Positions 42,771-52,521 of a DNA stretch of 64,000 nucleotides are shown here, one piece after another. Numbering within the stretch: the first letter of the stretch is position 1; each line of letters begins with the position of its first letter. The stretch lies in assembly GCF_900167095.1 (NCBI RefSeq), contig NZ_FUXG01000009.1, forward strand, positions 4,433 through 68,432, given 5' to 3'. The translations under genes and the position numbers were made by a program. Source of the stretch: Oceanospirillum multiglobuliferum (lineage in GTDB: Bacteria; Pseudomonadota; Gammaproteobacteria; Pseudomonadales; Halomonadaceae). The notes beneath the pieces are model-generated. The model was not told the DNA's origin, ran no database searches, and saw nothing but the letters and a program-made list of their open reading frames with translations.

Positions 42771-43933
42771 CGAATCACCTCTAACACGCCGTCCATCATC
42801 ACTCGACGGGAAATAATTAAGCGCATGATCTCGTTAGTGCCTTCTAAAATCTGGTGCACACGGGCATCACGCATATAACGTTCTAATGGATACTCTTTGA
42901 TATAGCCGTAACCGCCATGCAGTTGAATGGCATCATTGGTCACGTCAAAACAAGCGTCTGTGGCAAAGCGTTTGGCCATTGCACAGTACAATGTGGCTTC
43001 GCTGTCTTTCTCATCCAGCTTAGAGGCTGCCAAACGTACCATTTGGCGAGATGCCACAAGATGCGTCACCATATCAGCCAGTTTAAATTGCAACGCTTGG
43101 AAGCTCGCCAGCGGCTTACCAAACTGTGAGCGCTCTTGCATATAGCGCTGCGTGTCGTTAATCGCTGCTTGGGCCGCACCTAGAGAGCAAGTGGCGATAT
43201 TGATACGCCCACCATCTAAGCCTTTCATGGCGATTTTGAAGCCGTCACCTTCTTTACCGAGCATATAGCGCGCAGGGATACGAGCATCTTCAAAGGTGAT
43301 CAAACGCGTTGGCTGACTGTTCCAGCCCATTTTCTCCTCTGCTTTGCCGTAATGAATACCTGCTGTATCCGCAGGTACAACAAAGGCAGAGATGCCTTTA
43401 GGGCCATCTTCCTGCGTGCCTGTCCGCGCCATAACCACTAAAACATCGGTACTACCCGCGCCAGAGATAAACATTTTGCTGCCATTTAGCACAAAATCAT
43501 CGCCATCGCGACGCGCTGTTGTACGCAATGCACCTGCATCAGAACCCGCACCCGGCTCAGTTAAACAGTAAGAGCCTAACTTTTCACCCATCGCCATCGC
43601 GGGGGCAAATTCATCGCGCAGTGCCTCGTCAGCAAAGGTTGCGATCATCCATGTCGCCATGTTGTGAATGGTGATATAAGCGGTGGTTGAGGTACAGCCC
43701 ATCGCCAGCTCTTCAATAATCACACTGGCATCCAGACGGCTCAGTCCCATGCCGCCTGCTTCCTCAGGTACATAGATGCCGCAAAACCCCATCTCACCGG
43801 CTTTTTTAATCACCTCAATCGGGAAAATATGCTCGGCATCCCACTTTGCGGCATGGGGTGCCATCTCATTCTCTGCAAAGGCACGAGCTGCATCACGAAA
43901 GGCGATCTGATCTTCTGTAAGATTGAAATCCAT
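42767..43933 (-). CDS. Acyl-CoA dehydrogenase (isobutyryl-CoA dehydrogenase candidate)
   Basis: A 388-residue acyl-CoA dehydrogenase: YCLTEPGAGSDAGALRTTA (FAD/substrate motif), MFISGAGSTDVLVVMAR, QFGKPLASFQALQFKLADM and the C-terminal IQLHGGYGYIKEYPLERYMRDARVHQILEGTNEI (arginine- and glutamate-containing active site). Oxidises isobutyryl-CoA to methacrylyl-CoA, passing electrons to ETF. First gene of the coupled valine operon after mmsA (193 bases and a terminator between). An AAGAACAA element precedes its start (43947-43960). Confidence 0.9.
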   Translation of the reverse strand: MDFNLTEDQIAFRDAARAFAENEMAPHAAKWDAEHIFPIEVIKKAGEMGFCGIYVPEEAGGMGLSRLDASVIIEELAMGCTSTTAYITIHNMATWMIATFADEALRDEFAPAMAMGEKLGSYCLTEPGAGSDAGALRTTARRDGDDFVLNGSKMFISGAGSTDVLVVMARTGTQEDGPKGISAFVVPADTAGIHYGKAEEKMGWNSQPTRLITFEDARIPARYMLGKEGDGFKIAMKGLDGGRINIATCSLGAAQAAINDTQRYMQERSQFGKPLASFQALQFKLADMVTHLVASRQMVRLAASKLDEKDSEATLYCAMAKRFATDACFDVTNDAIQLHGGYGYIKEYPLERYMRDARVHQILEGTNEIMRLIISRRVMMDGVLEVIR

Positions 43934-44075
43934 AATAATACCGTCAGTTTTTGTTCTTCTAATTAAGAATCTGTCTTAGCACAACTTGATACAGCGAACG
44001 CATCGCTTTTTAAAACCAACAGCCCGTTAGGCTTTAAAAAACAATCTTGTGCGATCAAGGTCTTCAATCATTTAA

Positions 44076-44103
44076 AACAGGAGAGGGGGCAGCCTCTCCT
44101 GTT
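44076..44103 (-). terminator. Terminator downstream of mmsA
   Basis: AACAGGAGAGG and CCTCTCCTGTT form an 11-bp stem with a 6-base loop, followed on the minus strand by TTTTAAA. It is immediately after the mmsA stop. Confidence 0.8.
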
Positions 44104-44125
44104 ACAGACCTAAAATCTCAAAAAC

Positions 44126-45619
44126 TTATTTCAAGTTGATTGAGAAGTTAGGGCCTGATTTCGTGTCTTCATTGAACCAGCGCGCAGTGATGGTCTTGGT
44201 TTCTGTGTAGAAACGTACCGCTTGCTTACCATACGCGTGTTGATCACCGTAGAAAGAACCTTTCCAGCCAGTGAACGAGAAGAATGGTAGAGGTACCGGA
44301 ATTGGGATATTGATACCCACTTGACCCACTTCAATGTTGTGCTGGAACTTACGTGCAGCCGCGCCAGATGCGGTGAACATAGAAGTACCGTTACCGTATG
44401 GTGAGTTATTGATCAGCTCGATCGCCTCATCCAAGGTGTCCACTTCAACTAGGCATAGCACTGGGCCGAAAATCTCATCTTTGTAGATGCTCATTTCTGG
44501 GGTTACACCAGCGAACAGCGTTGGACCAACCCAGTTACCATCTGGATAACCGTCTACTACAACATCACGGCCGTCTAGTAGAATTTCTGCGCCTTCATCA
44601 ACACCTTGTTGAATCAAGTTACAAATACGCTCTTTCGCTTGAGGGCTGATCACTGGACCATAGCTTGCACCTGGATCATTCCATGCACCTGGACGGGCTT
44701 TTTGCAGTGCTTCTTTAATTTCATGCTTCCACTCGCGAGCTTCGCCCACCAGTACTGCAACAGAGATCGCCATGCAGCGCTGACCCGCAGCACCCACAGA
44801 CGCACCTGCAATGTTATTGATCACTTGCTGTTTAGCTGCATCAGGCATCACCACCATGTGGTTTTTAGCACCCGCGAAGCTCTGTACACGCTTCATGTTG
44901 GCAGTGCCTGTTTTGTAGATGTACTGACCAACAGGTACAGAACCTACGAAAGAGATCGCCTTGATGTCTGGGTGGTGCAGTAAGAAGTCAACCTGCTCTT
45001 TACCACCGTGAATCACTTGCAGTACGCCTTTTGGCGCGCCCGCTTCAACAAAGAGTTCAGCCAAACGCGTTGGCGTCAGCGGATCTTGCTCAGAAGGTTT
45101 CAGAATGAAGGTGTTACCCGCAGCGATTGCCATTGGGTACATCCATAGAGGGATCATCGCTGGGAAGTTGAATGGTGTAATACCCGCACAAACACCCAGT
45201 GGTTGAGTGTAGCTGTAAGTGTCAATTTCACGAGCTACATTTTCAACCGTTTCACCCATCATCATGCTTGGGATATTGGCTGCATGCTCAACTACTTCAA
45301 TACCACGCCACAGATCGCCCTTCGCATCTTCAAAGGTCTTACCTGTTTCAGAGCTTAGAATCTCTGCAATTTCATCATGATGCTCTTTTAGCAACGCTTG
45401 ATAGCGCATCATTACGCGAGCACGTTCAGAGATCGGCGTTTCTTTCCAAGTCAAAAATGCAGCTTTAGCGCTGGCATAAGCCGCTTCCATTTCGCTTTGT
45501 GTTGCGAAAGGCACTTCACACAGCACTTCCTGAGTAGCTGGGTTAGTCACTGGTAGAAACTTCTCAGATTGACTCTGTACGAATTCACCGTCGATGAATA
45601 GTGGCACTCTTTTTGTCAT
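44126..45619 (-). CDS. mmsA: Methylmalonate-semialdehyde dehydrogenase MmsA
   Basis: A 497-residue CoA-acylating aldehyde dehydrogenase: [47 protein letters not shown], the catalytic Cys in [16 protein letters not shown], and [12 protein letters not shown]. The ending [20 protein letters not shown] and RWF is specific to the MMSDH group. Converts methylmalonate semialdehyde to propionyl-CoA and CO2 with NAD+ and CoA. It faces an AraC regulator (MmsR-like position) and its leader contains AACAACAACAAAA. Confidence 0.94.
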   Translation of the reverse strand: MTKRVPLFIDGEFVQSQSEKFLPVTNPATQEVLCEVPFATQSEMEAAYASAKAAFLTWKETPISERARVMMRYQALLKEHHDEIAEILSSETGKTFEDAKGDLWRGIEVVEHAANIPSMMMGETVENVAREIDTYSYTQPLGVCAGITPFNFPAMIPLWMYPMAIAAGNTFILKPSEQDPLTPTRLAELFVEAGAPKGVLQVIHGGKEQVDFLLHHPDIKAISFVGSVPVGQYIYKTGTANMKRVQSFAGAKNHMVVMPDAAKQQVINNIAGASVGAAGQRCMAISVAVLVGEAREWKHEIKEALQKARPGAWNDPGASYGPVISPQAKERICNLIQQGVDEGAEILLDGRDVVVDGYPDGNWVGPTLFAGVTPEMSIYKDEIFGPVLCLVEVDTLDEAIELINNSPYGNGTSMFTASGAAARKFQHNIEVGQVGINIPIPVPLPFFSFTGWKGSFYGDQHAYGKQAVRFYTETKTITARWFNEDTKSGPNFSINLK

Positions 45620-45650
45620 GGTAATTACCTTCCTTCAGACCGATCTAACG

Positions 45651-45667
45651 GTTTTGTTGTTGTTCTG
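45651..45667 (-). promoter_or_regulatory. AAnAAnAA (Hfq/Crc-type) element in the mmsA leader
   Basis: mRNA sense AGAACAACAACAAAAC, three overlapping AAnAAnAA units, 32 bases before the mmsA ATG. Confidence 0.5.
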
Positions 45668-45676
45668 GCGTAGATC

Positions 45677-45715
45677 GTACTAATGAATTATTCACTTAGT
45701 ACGACTGAGTAAGTG
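45677..45715. promoter_or_regulatory. Inverted repeats in the mmsA/AraC-gene divergent region
   Basis: GTACTAA (45677-45683) and TTAGTAC (45696-45702) form a 7-bp dyad, and CACTTA (45693-45698) pairs with TAAGTG (45710-45715). They lie midway between mmsA and the AraC-type gene and are candidate regulator sites. Confidence 0.35.
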
Positions 45716-45856
45716 CAACTGAGCTAGCTACAAACCTAGCGGTTGCTTGGATGACTGTAAAGTAGCACAGCTAAAAAAGTGCAAGGATTGACTAAGTTGC
45801 TCACCTAATGGACTATATTGCGGTCTAATCATTTTTAATTTGCAAGAGCTAGACTA

Positions 45857-46738
45857 ATGTCTCAGACCTCAGATTGGCCGCTACCCTCCGGCAGTATTCG
45901 CTACTTAGTGCCACAGTTTTTATGCGACAAACTTCGACAACACCCCTTAAGCTGTGGCCTATATCCTGTTTCCTTTGGTAACTATAAAAAGGCTAAAGGC
46001 CACGAAATGAAACGCCAGAACCATGATGATTATCTGCTGATCTACTGTATACATGGCAAAGCAGATCTGTGGTTAAAGGATCAATATCTACAAATTCAGG
46101 GAGGGGATGTTTTGCTACTCCCTCCAGGGGTCAGCCACCACTATAAAACCCACGATGACGACCCTTGGACGATCTATTGGTTACACGTAACAGGAGAAGA
46201 TTGCGCTTTAGCCAGCCAACATGCAGGTTTTAATGAGCAAACTTTCATTCGCCATTACGGCAATCACCCTCGACTGATTCAGGATTTTGACAGCCTAATT
46301 GACTGCCGTAGCAGCGGCTTTAATTTGAATACCTCAATCTATGCCGCCTGCCTGCTAAGACAGATTTTTTCATTTATTGCTCTGCTAAAGCCCGTCACCT
46401 CTCATGCACGTAATTCACAACTGAACTTAGACACCATACATGCCCTAATGCAGGAAAACCTACACACCCGCTTGGATTTAGACACACTGGCGCAACGGGT
46501 TAATCTGTCTAAATTTCATTTTGTAAACAAATACAAAGAGATGACAGGGCTTACACCGATTCAACATTTTCTGCACCTCAAAATTGAGCGCGCATGCTAC
46601 ATGCTCGATATCACACAAAAAAGCATCAGCGAGATCAGCTACAGCCTAGGGTACGAAGACAGTTACTACTTTTCACGCTTATTTAAGAAAGTAATGGGGA
46701 TAGCACCCACCCAGTACCGTCGGAACCAGCTGCGATAA
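45857..46738 (+). CDS. AraC-family regulator (MmsR-like)
   Basis: A 293-residue AraC protein: N-terminal cupin sensor (GDVLLLPPGVSHHYKTH, about residues 90-106) and a C-terminal double helix-turn-helix (DLDTLAQRVNLSKFHFVNKY and ISEISYSLGYEDSYYFSRLF, the second followed by KKVMGIAPTQYR). It is divergent from mmsA over 237 bases, the same arrangement as mmsR in Pseudomonas, so it is the probable activator of the mmsA operon. Effector perhaps valine or 3-hydroxyisobutyrate. Confidence 0.9.
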   Translation: MSQTSDWPLPSGSIRYLVPQFLCDKLRQHPLSCGLYPVSFGNYKKAKGHEMKRQNHDDYLLIYCIHGKADLWLKDQYLQIQGGDVLLLPPGVSHHYKTHDDDPWTIYWLHVTGEDCALASQHAGFNEQTFIRHYGNHPRLIQDFDSLIDCRSSGFNLNTSIYAACLLRQIFSFIALLKPVTSHARNSQLNLDTIHALMQENLHTRLDLDTLAQRVNLSKFHFVNKYKEMTGLTPIQHFLHLKIERACYMLDITQKSISEISYSLGYEDSYYFSRLFKKVMGIAPTQYRRNQLR

Positions 46739-46886
46739 ACGTTTAAACTCTGTTTCCAAATAAGATTAATCCCTGACAACGCAAGCGCAGCAACATACAA
46801 TGTCGAAAAAATGACTCAATGGTCACGAATCAAGAAAGATGAACAAGGAAAGTCCAGCCTATTTTTAGCGTCATTTGGGTTTAATT

Positions 46887-46904
46887 TCACCTTTACGTAA
46901 ACGT
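46887..46904. promoter_or_regulatory. LiuR-like operator upstream of the MerR gene
   Basis: TCACCTTTACGTAAACGT, identical to the livG-upstream copy, 45 bases before the regulator ATG. This is a likely autoregulatory MerR site in the promoter. Confidence 0.65.
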
Positions 46905-46948
46905 CAACATTGGATAGAGTAGGCCATAACTGACAGGTAAACATCATT

Positions 46949-47356
46949 ATGCTAACCAAAAAATCATACTCCATTAGCGAGTTGTCAAAAGAGTTCGAGG
47001 TCACGACACGAACGATTCGCTTTTATGAGCAACAAGGGCTTATTAACCCTACTCGTAATGGTCAAACCCGTATTTATGCAGAAAAAGACCGTGTGCGCTT
47101 AATGCTAACACTACGAGGCAAGCGTTTAGGTTTTAGCTTGGCTGAAACCAAGGAGCTGTTTGACCTGTACGATTCCACCTTAGAAGGTGATGAAAAACAG
47201 CTTAAATTGATGATGGGTATTCTTGAACAGCGTCATGCTGAGCTTGAGCAGCAACTACAAGATATTGTGCGTGTTAAAGCAGAGCTTGAAGCTGTAAAAG
47301 ATCGCTGCCAGAAGGCACTAAATGAAGTGGTTATTCATAAAAAGAAACCCAGTTAA
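46949..47356 (+). CDS. liuR: MerR-family regulator of branched-chain/acyl-CoA catabolism (LiuR-like)
   Basis: A 135-residue MerR protein: SISELSKEFEVTTRTIRFYE (DNA-binding wing-helix) and YEQQGLINPTRNGQTRIYAE, then GFSLAETKELFDLY and a long C-terminal coiled coil. No metal-binding Cys are visible in the C-terminus, which fits the LiuR/IvdR group sensing acyl-CoAs rather than metals. It is followed by an acyl-CoA ligase gene and preceded by an 18-bp operator also present upstream of livG. Regulon members such as isovaleryl-CoA dehydrogenase are not in this window. Confidence 0.85.
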   Translation: MLTKKSYSISELSKEFEVTTRTIRFYEQQGLINPTRNGQTRIYAEKDRVRLMLTLRGKRLGFSLAETKELFDLYDSTLEGDEKQLKLMMGILEQRHAELEQQLQDIVRVKAELEAVKDRCQKALNEVVIHKKKPS

Positions 47357-47482
47357 TACAATCAAGCTTTACCTAGGTTTCATTATCGAATAAGACTCTC
47401 TATTTTATTTAGACCCTATACAAACCGGAGACTAAAAATAATACCGGTACGACTTTAAAAACCGAGCAGGACAGCTCCTCTT

Positions 47483-47500
47483 AACAAAACAACAATAAAA
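47483..47500 (+). promoter_or_regulatory. AAnAAnAA (Hfq/Crc-type) element before the acyl-CoA ligase gene
   Basis: AACAAAACAACAATAAAA, overlapping AAnAAnAA units 20-37 bases before the ATG at 47520; AAGGTGG follows as ribosome site. Confidence 0.5.
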
Positions 47501-47519
47501 TCAACCTAGAAGGTGGGTT

Positions 47520-49205
47520 ATGACGATTAAAGCATTGAGCTATGTAAGTGGTACCAGCGATACGCCTCTAAAAGGCATGACCATCGGCGATATGTTTGAT
47601 GAAACCGTATCCAAGTATCCTAATAATGACGCCCTGATCTCTCGCCATCAAAACTTGCGCTACACCTACCAAGAGCTGCAAGCTGAAGTAGATAAGTGCG
47701 CCAAAGGCCTGATGCACATGGGCGTTACCAAAGGTGATCGCGTTGGGATGTGGTCGCCTAACAACACTCAATGGTGCATTACTCAGTTTGCAACCGCAAA
47801 AATTGGTGCCATCTTGGTGAATATCAACCCAAGCTACCGCACCCATGAACTGGAGTATGCCCTGAAGCAATCAGGCACCAACACCCTGATTGTACAAGGC
47901 CAATTTAAAGCCTCTCACTATGTCAATATGATCTGTGAACTGGCACCAGAGCTAAAAACAGCAACACCCGCTAGCTTCAGCTCTGAGCGTTTACCAGACC
48001 TACGTCGTGTGATCTGTTTAGATGAAGATTTGGCCACTGAAGGTATGTGGACTTGGTCTGATCTGATCTCAATGCACGACCAAGTGACCGACGCTGAACT
48101 GCGTGCATTACAAAGCACACTGCAATTTGATGACCCTATCAATATTCAGTACACCTCAGGTACAACTGGCGCACCTAAAGGCGCAACCCTTAGTCACCAT
48201 AACATCCTGAACAACGGCTATTTTGTGGCGCGCGGCATGGACTTCACAGATAAAGACCGTCTGGTGATTCCTGTACCACTGTACCACTGCTTCGGCATGG
48301 TAATGGGTAACCTAGGCTGCGTGACGCATGGTGCTACCATGATCTACCCAAGCGATGGTTTTGATCCTGAAACCACCTTACAAGCAGTCGCTGAAGAAAA
48401 AGCTACCGCACTGTATGGCGTACCGACCATGTTCATTGCCGAACTGGATCACCCTAACTTCAACCAGTACGACCTAAGCACACTGCGCACAGGTATTATG
48501 GCTGGTGCAGTTTGTCCTATTGAGGTCATGAAGAAAGTCATTGCCCACATGCATATGAAAGATGTCACCATCTGCTATGGCATGACCGAAACCAGCCCAG
48601 TAAGCTTCCAGACCAAGATGGATGCCCCTATTGAGAAGCGCGTTTCTACCGTCGGCACCATTCACCCACACCTTGAAGTGAAGCTGGTAGACCCAGAAAC
48701 TGGCCGAGTGGTTGAGCGCGGTGAAAAAGGCGAACTTTGTACCCGTGGTTACAGTGTGATGCTGGGCTACTGGAACAATGAAGAAGCCACCACTAAGTCA
48801 ATCGTCAATGGCTGGATGCACACAGGCGACTTAGCCGAGATGGACGAGGAGGGCTACGTTGCTATCACAGGTCGTATCAAAGATATGATCATTCGTGGTG
48901 GTGAGAACATCTACCCTCGTGAGATCGAAGAGTTCCTATACACTCACCCAGACATCAGCGATGTTCAAGTGATTGGCATCCCAGATGACAAGTATGGTGA
49001 AGAAGTGATGGCATGGGTTTCGCTGCATGAAGGCAAAGACCTGACCGAAGCAGATCTGCGTGAATTCTGCAAAGGTAAAATTGCTCACTTTAAAGTCCCG
49101 CGCTACTTCAAGATTACCCGTGACTTCCCTATGACTGTAACGGGCAAGATTCAGAAGTTCAAAATGCGTGAAATCAGTACTCAAGAGCTTGGTTTGAAAG
49201 GCTAA
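47520..49205 (+). CDS. AMP-binding acyl-CoA synthetase
   Basis: A 561-residue ANL ligase: [20 protein letters not shown] (P-loop), [48 protein letters not shown] with [20 protein letters not shown], and the lysine motif [16 protein letters not shown]. Of the medium- to long-chain acyl/acetoacetyl-CoA ligase group; next to a LiuR regulator such genes often activate leucine- or isovaline-derived acids. Specificity cannot be read from the sequence. It lies 163 bases after the MerR gene. Confidence 0.88.
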   Translation: MTIKALSYVSGTSDTPLKGMTIGDMFDETVSKYPNNDALISRHQNLRYTYQELQAEVDKCAKGLMHMGVTKGDRVGMWSPNNTQWCITQFATAKIGAILVNINPSYRTHELEYALKQSGTNTLIVQGQFKASHYVNMICELAPELKTATPASFSSERLPDLRRVICLDEDLATEGMWTWSDLISMHDQVTDAELRALQSTLQFDDPINIQYTSGTTGAPKGATLSHHNILNNGYFVARGMDFTDKDRLVIPVPLYHCFGMVMGNLGCVTHGATMIYPSDGFDPETTLQAVAEEKATALYGVPTMFIAELDHPNFNQYDLSTLRTGIMAGAVCPIEVMKKVIAHMHMKDVTICYGMTETSPVSFQTKMDAPIEKRVSTVGTIHPHLEVKLVDPETGRVVERGEKGELCTRGYSVMLGYWNNEEATTKSIVNGWMHTGDLAEMDEEGYVAITGRIKDMIIRGGENIYPREIEEFLYTHPDISDVQVIGIPDDKYGEEVMAWVSLHEGKDLTEADLREFCKGKIAHFKVPRYFKITRDFPMTVTGKIQKFKMREISTQELGLKG

Positions 49206-49303
49206 GTCTCGCTTGCACTGAACTTTGTGTGACTCAAAGCGGCAGTTTGTCTTGTAAACCAATAACAGGACAGGCTGCCGCTTTTTTATAAAGGCTAATA
49301 GAG

Positions 49304-50170
49304 ATGTCAGAGCTTCAGCAACCTACCGAACAGCACTATCAATACAATGATGATCCCACCTTTTTATGGCAAACCATTTGTGAACACTTAGAGAAAAAAG
49401 GCTTTTCTGAGTCGGACCTCAACAGTGATTTGTTAGCTCCAATTGACCAGCTGCATATTGGTGGACGCAGTGCGTCAACTGACCTACTTGCAGTGTCAGG
49501 TTTGGCACCAGAGTCTTATATTTTAGAGATAGGCTCAGGTTTGGGCGGTACTGCACGCTTATTGTCTGATCGTTTAGATGCCCATATTACAGCGGTTGAC
49601 ATCACTCCCGCATTTACCTTCGCTTGCCAACAGATTAATCGAATCCAAGGTTACAGCACTATCAACTCAGTTTGCGCAGATGCTTCTGAGCTTGAACTGA
49701 CTGACAACAGTCAAGATGCGGTGTGGAGCCAACACACTATCATGAATATCCCAGACAAAGACAAGCTCTTCTCCACCTTGGCGCGAGTACTGAAAAAAGG
49801 TGGTAAGTTGCTACTTCATGAAGTAATTGCAGGTGCCAATACCGAACCTCTAGCACTACCTGTGCCTTGGGCCAGTCAAGCTGAGCAAAGCCACCTACCT
49901 AGTTTAAATCAACTGGTAGAGTTACTGGCACAACACCATTTCAAGCCTCTGCATTGCCAACTAATTACGGATAAAGCCCTAGACTGGCGCACTAAACATA
50001 GCCAGCGAGAGCAAGGGCAGCAGCCCAAAGGCAACATTCAAAGTAAGTCACCTTTAACACCTGTTTTAGTCTTTGGTGAGCGCTTTATAACAATGGGAAA
50101 AAATGTGCAGCAAAACTTAGCAGATAACAAAGTGCAAATTCTTGAAGCTGTATTTGAATATCAAGGTTAA
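49304..50170 (+). CDS. SAM-dependent methyltransferase
   Basis: A 288-residue class I methyltransferase: motif I LEIGSGLGGTARLLSDRL (about residues 75-92), AVDITPAF (motif II), DAVWSQHTIMNIPDK and LARVLKKGGKLLLHEVIAG (motif III/post). Resembles UbiE/sarcosine-dimethylglycine-type methyltransferases in layout, but the substrate is not identifiable. Single gene after the acyl-CoA ligase. Confidence 0.8.
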   Translation: MSELQQPTEQHYQYNDDPTFLWQTICEHLEKKGFSESDLNSDLLAPIDQLHIGGRSASTDLLAVSGLAPESYILEIGSGLGGTARLLSDRLDAHITAVDITPAFTFACQQINRIQGYSTINSVCADASELELTDNSQDAVWSQHTIMNIPDKDKLFSTLARVLKKGGKLLLHEVIAGANTEPLALPVPWASQAEQSHLPSLNQLVELLAQHHFKPLHCQLITDKALDWRTKHSQREQGQQPKGNIQSKSPLTPVLVFGERFITMGKNVQQNLADNKVQILEAVFEYQG

Positions 50171-50313
50171 ACGAACCTTTACGGTCACACTAAACTGTAA
50201 TTTAAGCGAGCAAATAGTCTAAGTTTGCGCTAAATTAGCAAACACCCTATTCATTGATTTCATAGACAAACTCAAAATACGATAACAGTATTTTTAGGAC
50301 AATTCGCCTTATT

Positions 50314-50329
50314 AACAACAATAAAAAAA
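50314..50329 (+). promoter_or_regulatory. AAnAAnAA (Hfq/Crc-type) element before the chemoreceptor gene
   Basis: AACAACAATAAAAAAA, 27 bases before the ATG at 50356. Confidence 0.45.
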
Positions 50330-50355
50330 AGCGCTAACTTACATGGAGAAGCCTC

Positions 50356-52314
50356 ATGACGAGAAACCACGGATCAGCTCTGCAAACCAGCAGTGGAACC
50401 CCTTTATTACACCAAATGCTATTCTCTGTTTTACTACCAATTCTGATTTTGATGTCAGGTTTAACTTTCTGGATCTATTCGGAGATTAAGCAAGAAACCT
50501 CTGATCTTATGTTGAACTCTGGTGAACAGGTTGCAAAAGCAAGAGCTGCCGAAGTAGGGGCCACCTTATTCGCGTTACAAGAAGAGGTCGCCATGCTATC
50601 GACCTCTCCAATAGTAAGGGGTGAGCAACGTAGCAGTGAAATGCTTGAGTGGATGAAAGGTAACTTGTCAAAACTGTCTTTTGCTGAAATGATTTTCTTC
50701 GTTGATTCGCAAGGCCAAGCTAACTACCTTGCAACATCGGGTAAAACGGGTAGCGCCAACCTTAGCCAGCGCCAATATGTGCAAGATATTCTCAGTGGCA
50801 AAGCAGAAAGCATACTAACCAACCCCATTATATCTAAAGCTACAAACTTACCGATTTCAGTTATTGCACACAGTGTAAAAGATAACCAAGGTAAGACCGT
50901 TGGTATTATCGCAATTACCATCACCTTAGAGATGCTGACCAAGATTACTGAACAAGCAAAGATCACACCCGACAGTTATAGCTGGATCATTGACTCTTCA
51001 GGTTTGTTAATTGCTCACCCTTCCCCAAAGGCTCGTATGAGCATCAATGTTACCGATGCAGACAAACATGGCTTTAAAGGGTTAGATGCCTATGGCAAAA
51101 AAATGGTTCAAGGACAGTCTGGCACGGGTGAGATTTTAAATATTGAGGGGAAATCTGTGACAATGATTTTCCAAACCATAAACAATACCCCAGGCTGGGT
51201 GTTTGGTATGTCGGTACCTAGCGCTCAACTTTATGCTTCAGCCAATAGCCTAGCCTCTTTACTTATCACAACAATGTTTGTTGGCTTAGTCATTATTGCC
51301 GTATTGGTTGTACTGGCCAGTCTATCACTTGCCAAGCCAATTGCAGCTTTAGCAAAAGCTATGGCTGTTGTTACCAGTGATGAAAGTGGCGTTGGTGCGC
51401 GCTTAACAGCGTCAGGCCCTAAAGAGATTAGAGCAGTGACACAAAGCTTTAATGATTTTATGGCCAAGCTTGGCCAATCCGTTGACAGCATTAAAGGGGT
51501 TGCAGGTAATCTCAATAATGAAGCCCAGCAGCTAGAGCGAAGTGGCGCAGTTCTGGCCGAACAAGTTGGACGACAAACGGTTGAAATGGATCATGTCGCT
51601 TCAGCTGCCAATGAGCTGAGCAGTACATTTGATGATGTTGCACGCCAAGCACAAACAGCTTCAGAAGAAAGCGCCCAAGCCAAACAAGAAGCTGCGCGTG
51701 GCCATAAAGCTATTGTAGAAAACCAGAAACAAGTCACTGCACTTTCTGAGCGAATCAACGGTGCCGCACAAGAGCTGGAAAAACTCCATCAATCCAGTGA
51801 ACAAATTGGTGAGGTTTTAAACAGCATCACCAGTATTGCCGAACAAACTAACTTACTGGCATTGAATGCAGCTATTGAAGCCGCACGGGCAGGTGAGCAT
51901 GGTCGAGGTTTTGCAGTTGTAGCCGATGAAGTTCGCACGCTTTCAGAACAAACGCGACGTTCAACAGAAAAAACCCAGATTGTTATTGATGAGCTACAGA
52001 AGCTAATCGACAATGCTATCAAAACTATGGCAGAAGGCGCAGTTGAAGCCAAAGAAACAGTAGAGCGTTCTAAGGAAGCGGAAGCGGCACTCACCTCTAT
52101 CCAAAACGCTGTAGCTCAGTTAGAAAGCATGAACCTACAAATTGCCAGCGCGACTGAGCAGCAGCAAGTGACCATCAGCGAAGTGAATAGCAACATTCAT
52201 CAGTTGGTCAGCGCAGCAAAAGTGGTTGAAAACGAGACGGAGCAACTACGCCAACAAAGCACCAATATCACACAGGCCAGCCAACAGATGGAGCGTGTTG
52301 CTAACGCGATTTAA
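50356..52314 (+). CDS. Methyl-accepting chemotaxis protein (dCACHE sensor)
   Basis: A 652-residue chemoreceptor: first membrane helix about residues 24-45, a double-CACHE-type periplasmic domain (with [18 protein letters not shown] and [16 protein letters not shown]), a second helix at about 299-322, HAMP, then the signalling hairpin with [20 protein letters not shown] and [19 protein letters not shown]. Likely senses amino acids or organic acids, as dCACHE receptors do. Followed by a terminator at 52334-52355. Confidence 0.93.
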   Translation: MTRNHGSALQTSSGTPLLHQMLFSVLLPILILMSGLTFWIYSEIKQETSDLMLNSGEQVAKARAAEVGATLFALQEEVAMLSTSPIVRGEQRSSEMLEWMKGNLSKLSFAEMIFFVDSQGQANYLATSGKTGSANLSQRQYVQDILSGKAESILTNPIISKATNLPISVIAHSVKDNQGKTVGIIAITITLEMLTKITEQAKITPDSYSWIIDSSGLLIAHPSPKARMSINVTDADKHGFKGLDAYGKKMVQGQSGTGEILNIEGKSVTMIFQTINNTPGWVFGMSVPSAQLYASANSLASLLITTMFVGLVIIAVLVVLASLSLAKPIAALAKAMAVVTSDESGVGARLTASGPKEIRAVTQSFNDFMAKLGQSVDSIKGVAGNLNNEAQQLERSGAVLAEQVGRQTVEMDHVASAANELSSTFDDVARQAQTASEESAQAKQEAARGHKAIVENQKQVTALSERINGAAQELEKLHQSSEQIGEVLNSITSIAEQTNLLALNAAIEAARAGEHGRGFAVVADEVRTLSEQTRRSTEKTQIVIDELQKLIDNAIKTMAEGAVEAKETVERSKEAEAALTSIQNAVAQLESMNLQIASATEQQQVTISEVNSNIHQLVSAAKVVENETEQLRQQSTNITQASQQMERVANAI

Positions 52315-52333
52315 CTCTGCCTGCTCGAATACT

Positions 52334-52355
52334 CAAGCCTCAAAACTGAGGCTTG
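52334..52355 (+). terminator. Hairpin downstream of the chemoreceptor gene
   Basis: CAAGCCTCA-AAAC-TGAGGCTTG, a perfect 9-bp stem with a tetraloop, 20 bases after the stop; the U-tract is poor. Confidence 0.6.
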
Positions 52356-52464
52356 GGTTCATTTCCTACCCTCAAACCCCTTTGTTTCTTTGTATCTGCA
52401 TTGCTCACGCTAAGGATTTTGTACCATCTCCAGCAGCTTTGCCGAATAATTAACCAAAAAAAAG

Positions 52465-52490
52465 AAAACCCCAGCCTAGGCTGGGGTTTT
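52465..52490 (-). terminator. Terminator downstream of acnB
   Basis: AAAACCCCAGCCT-AGGCTGGGGTTTT, a 13-bp perfect palindrome; on the minus strand it is followed by TTCTTTTTTTT. It can also stop rightward transcripts. Confidence 0.85.
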
Positions 52491-52521
52491 GGGTTTCAGT
52501 CATTCAATCAGTAGTAACTGA

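Noticed and set aside
51231-51515. Minus-strand frames within the chemoreceptor gene (51231-51515, 51789-52094)
   Set aside because: Ala/Ser-rich antisense shadows of a well-supported gene.
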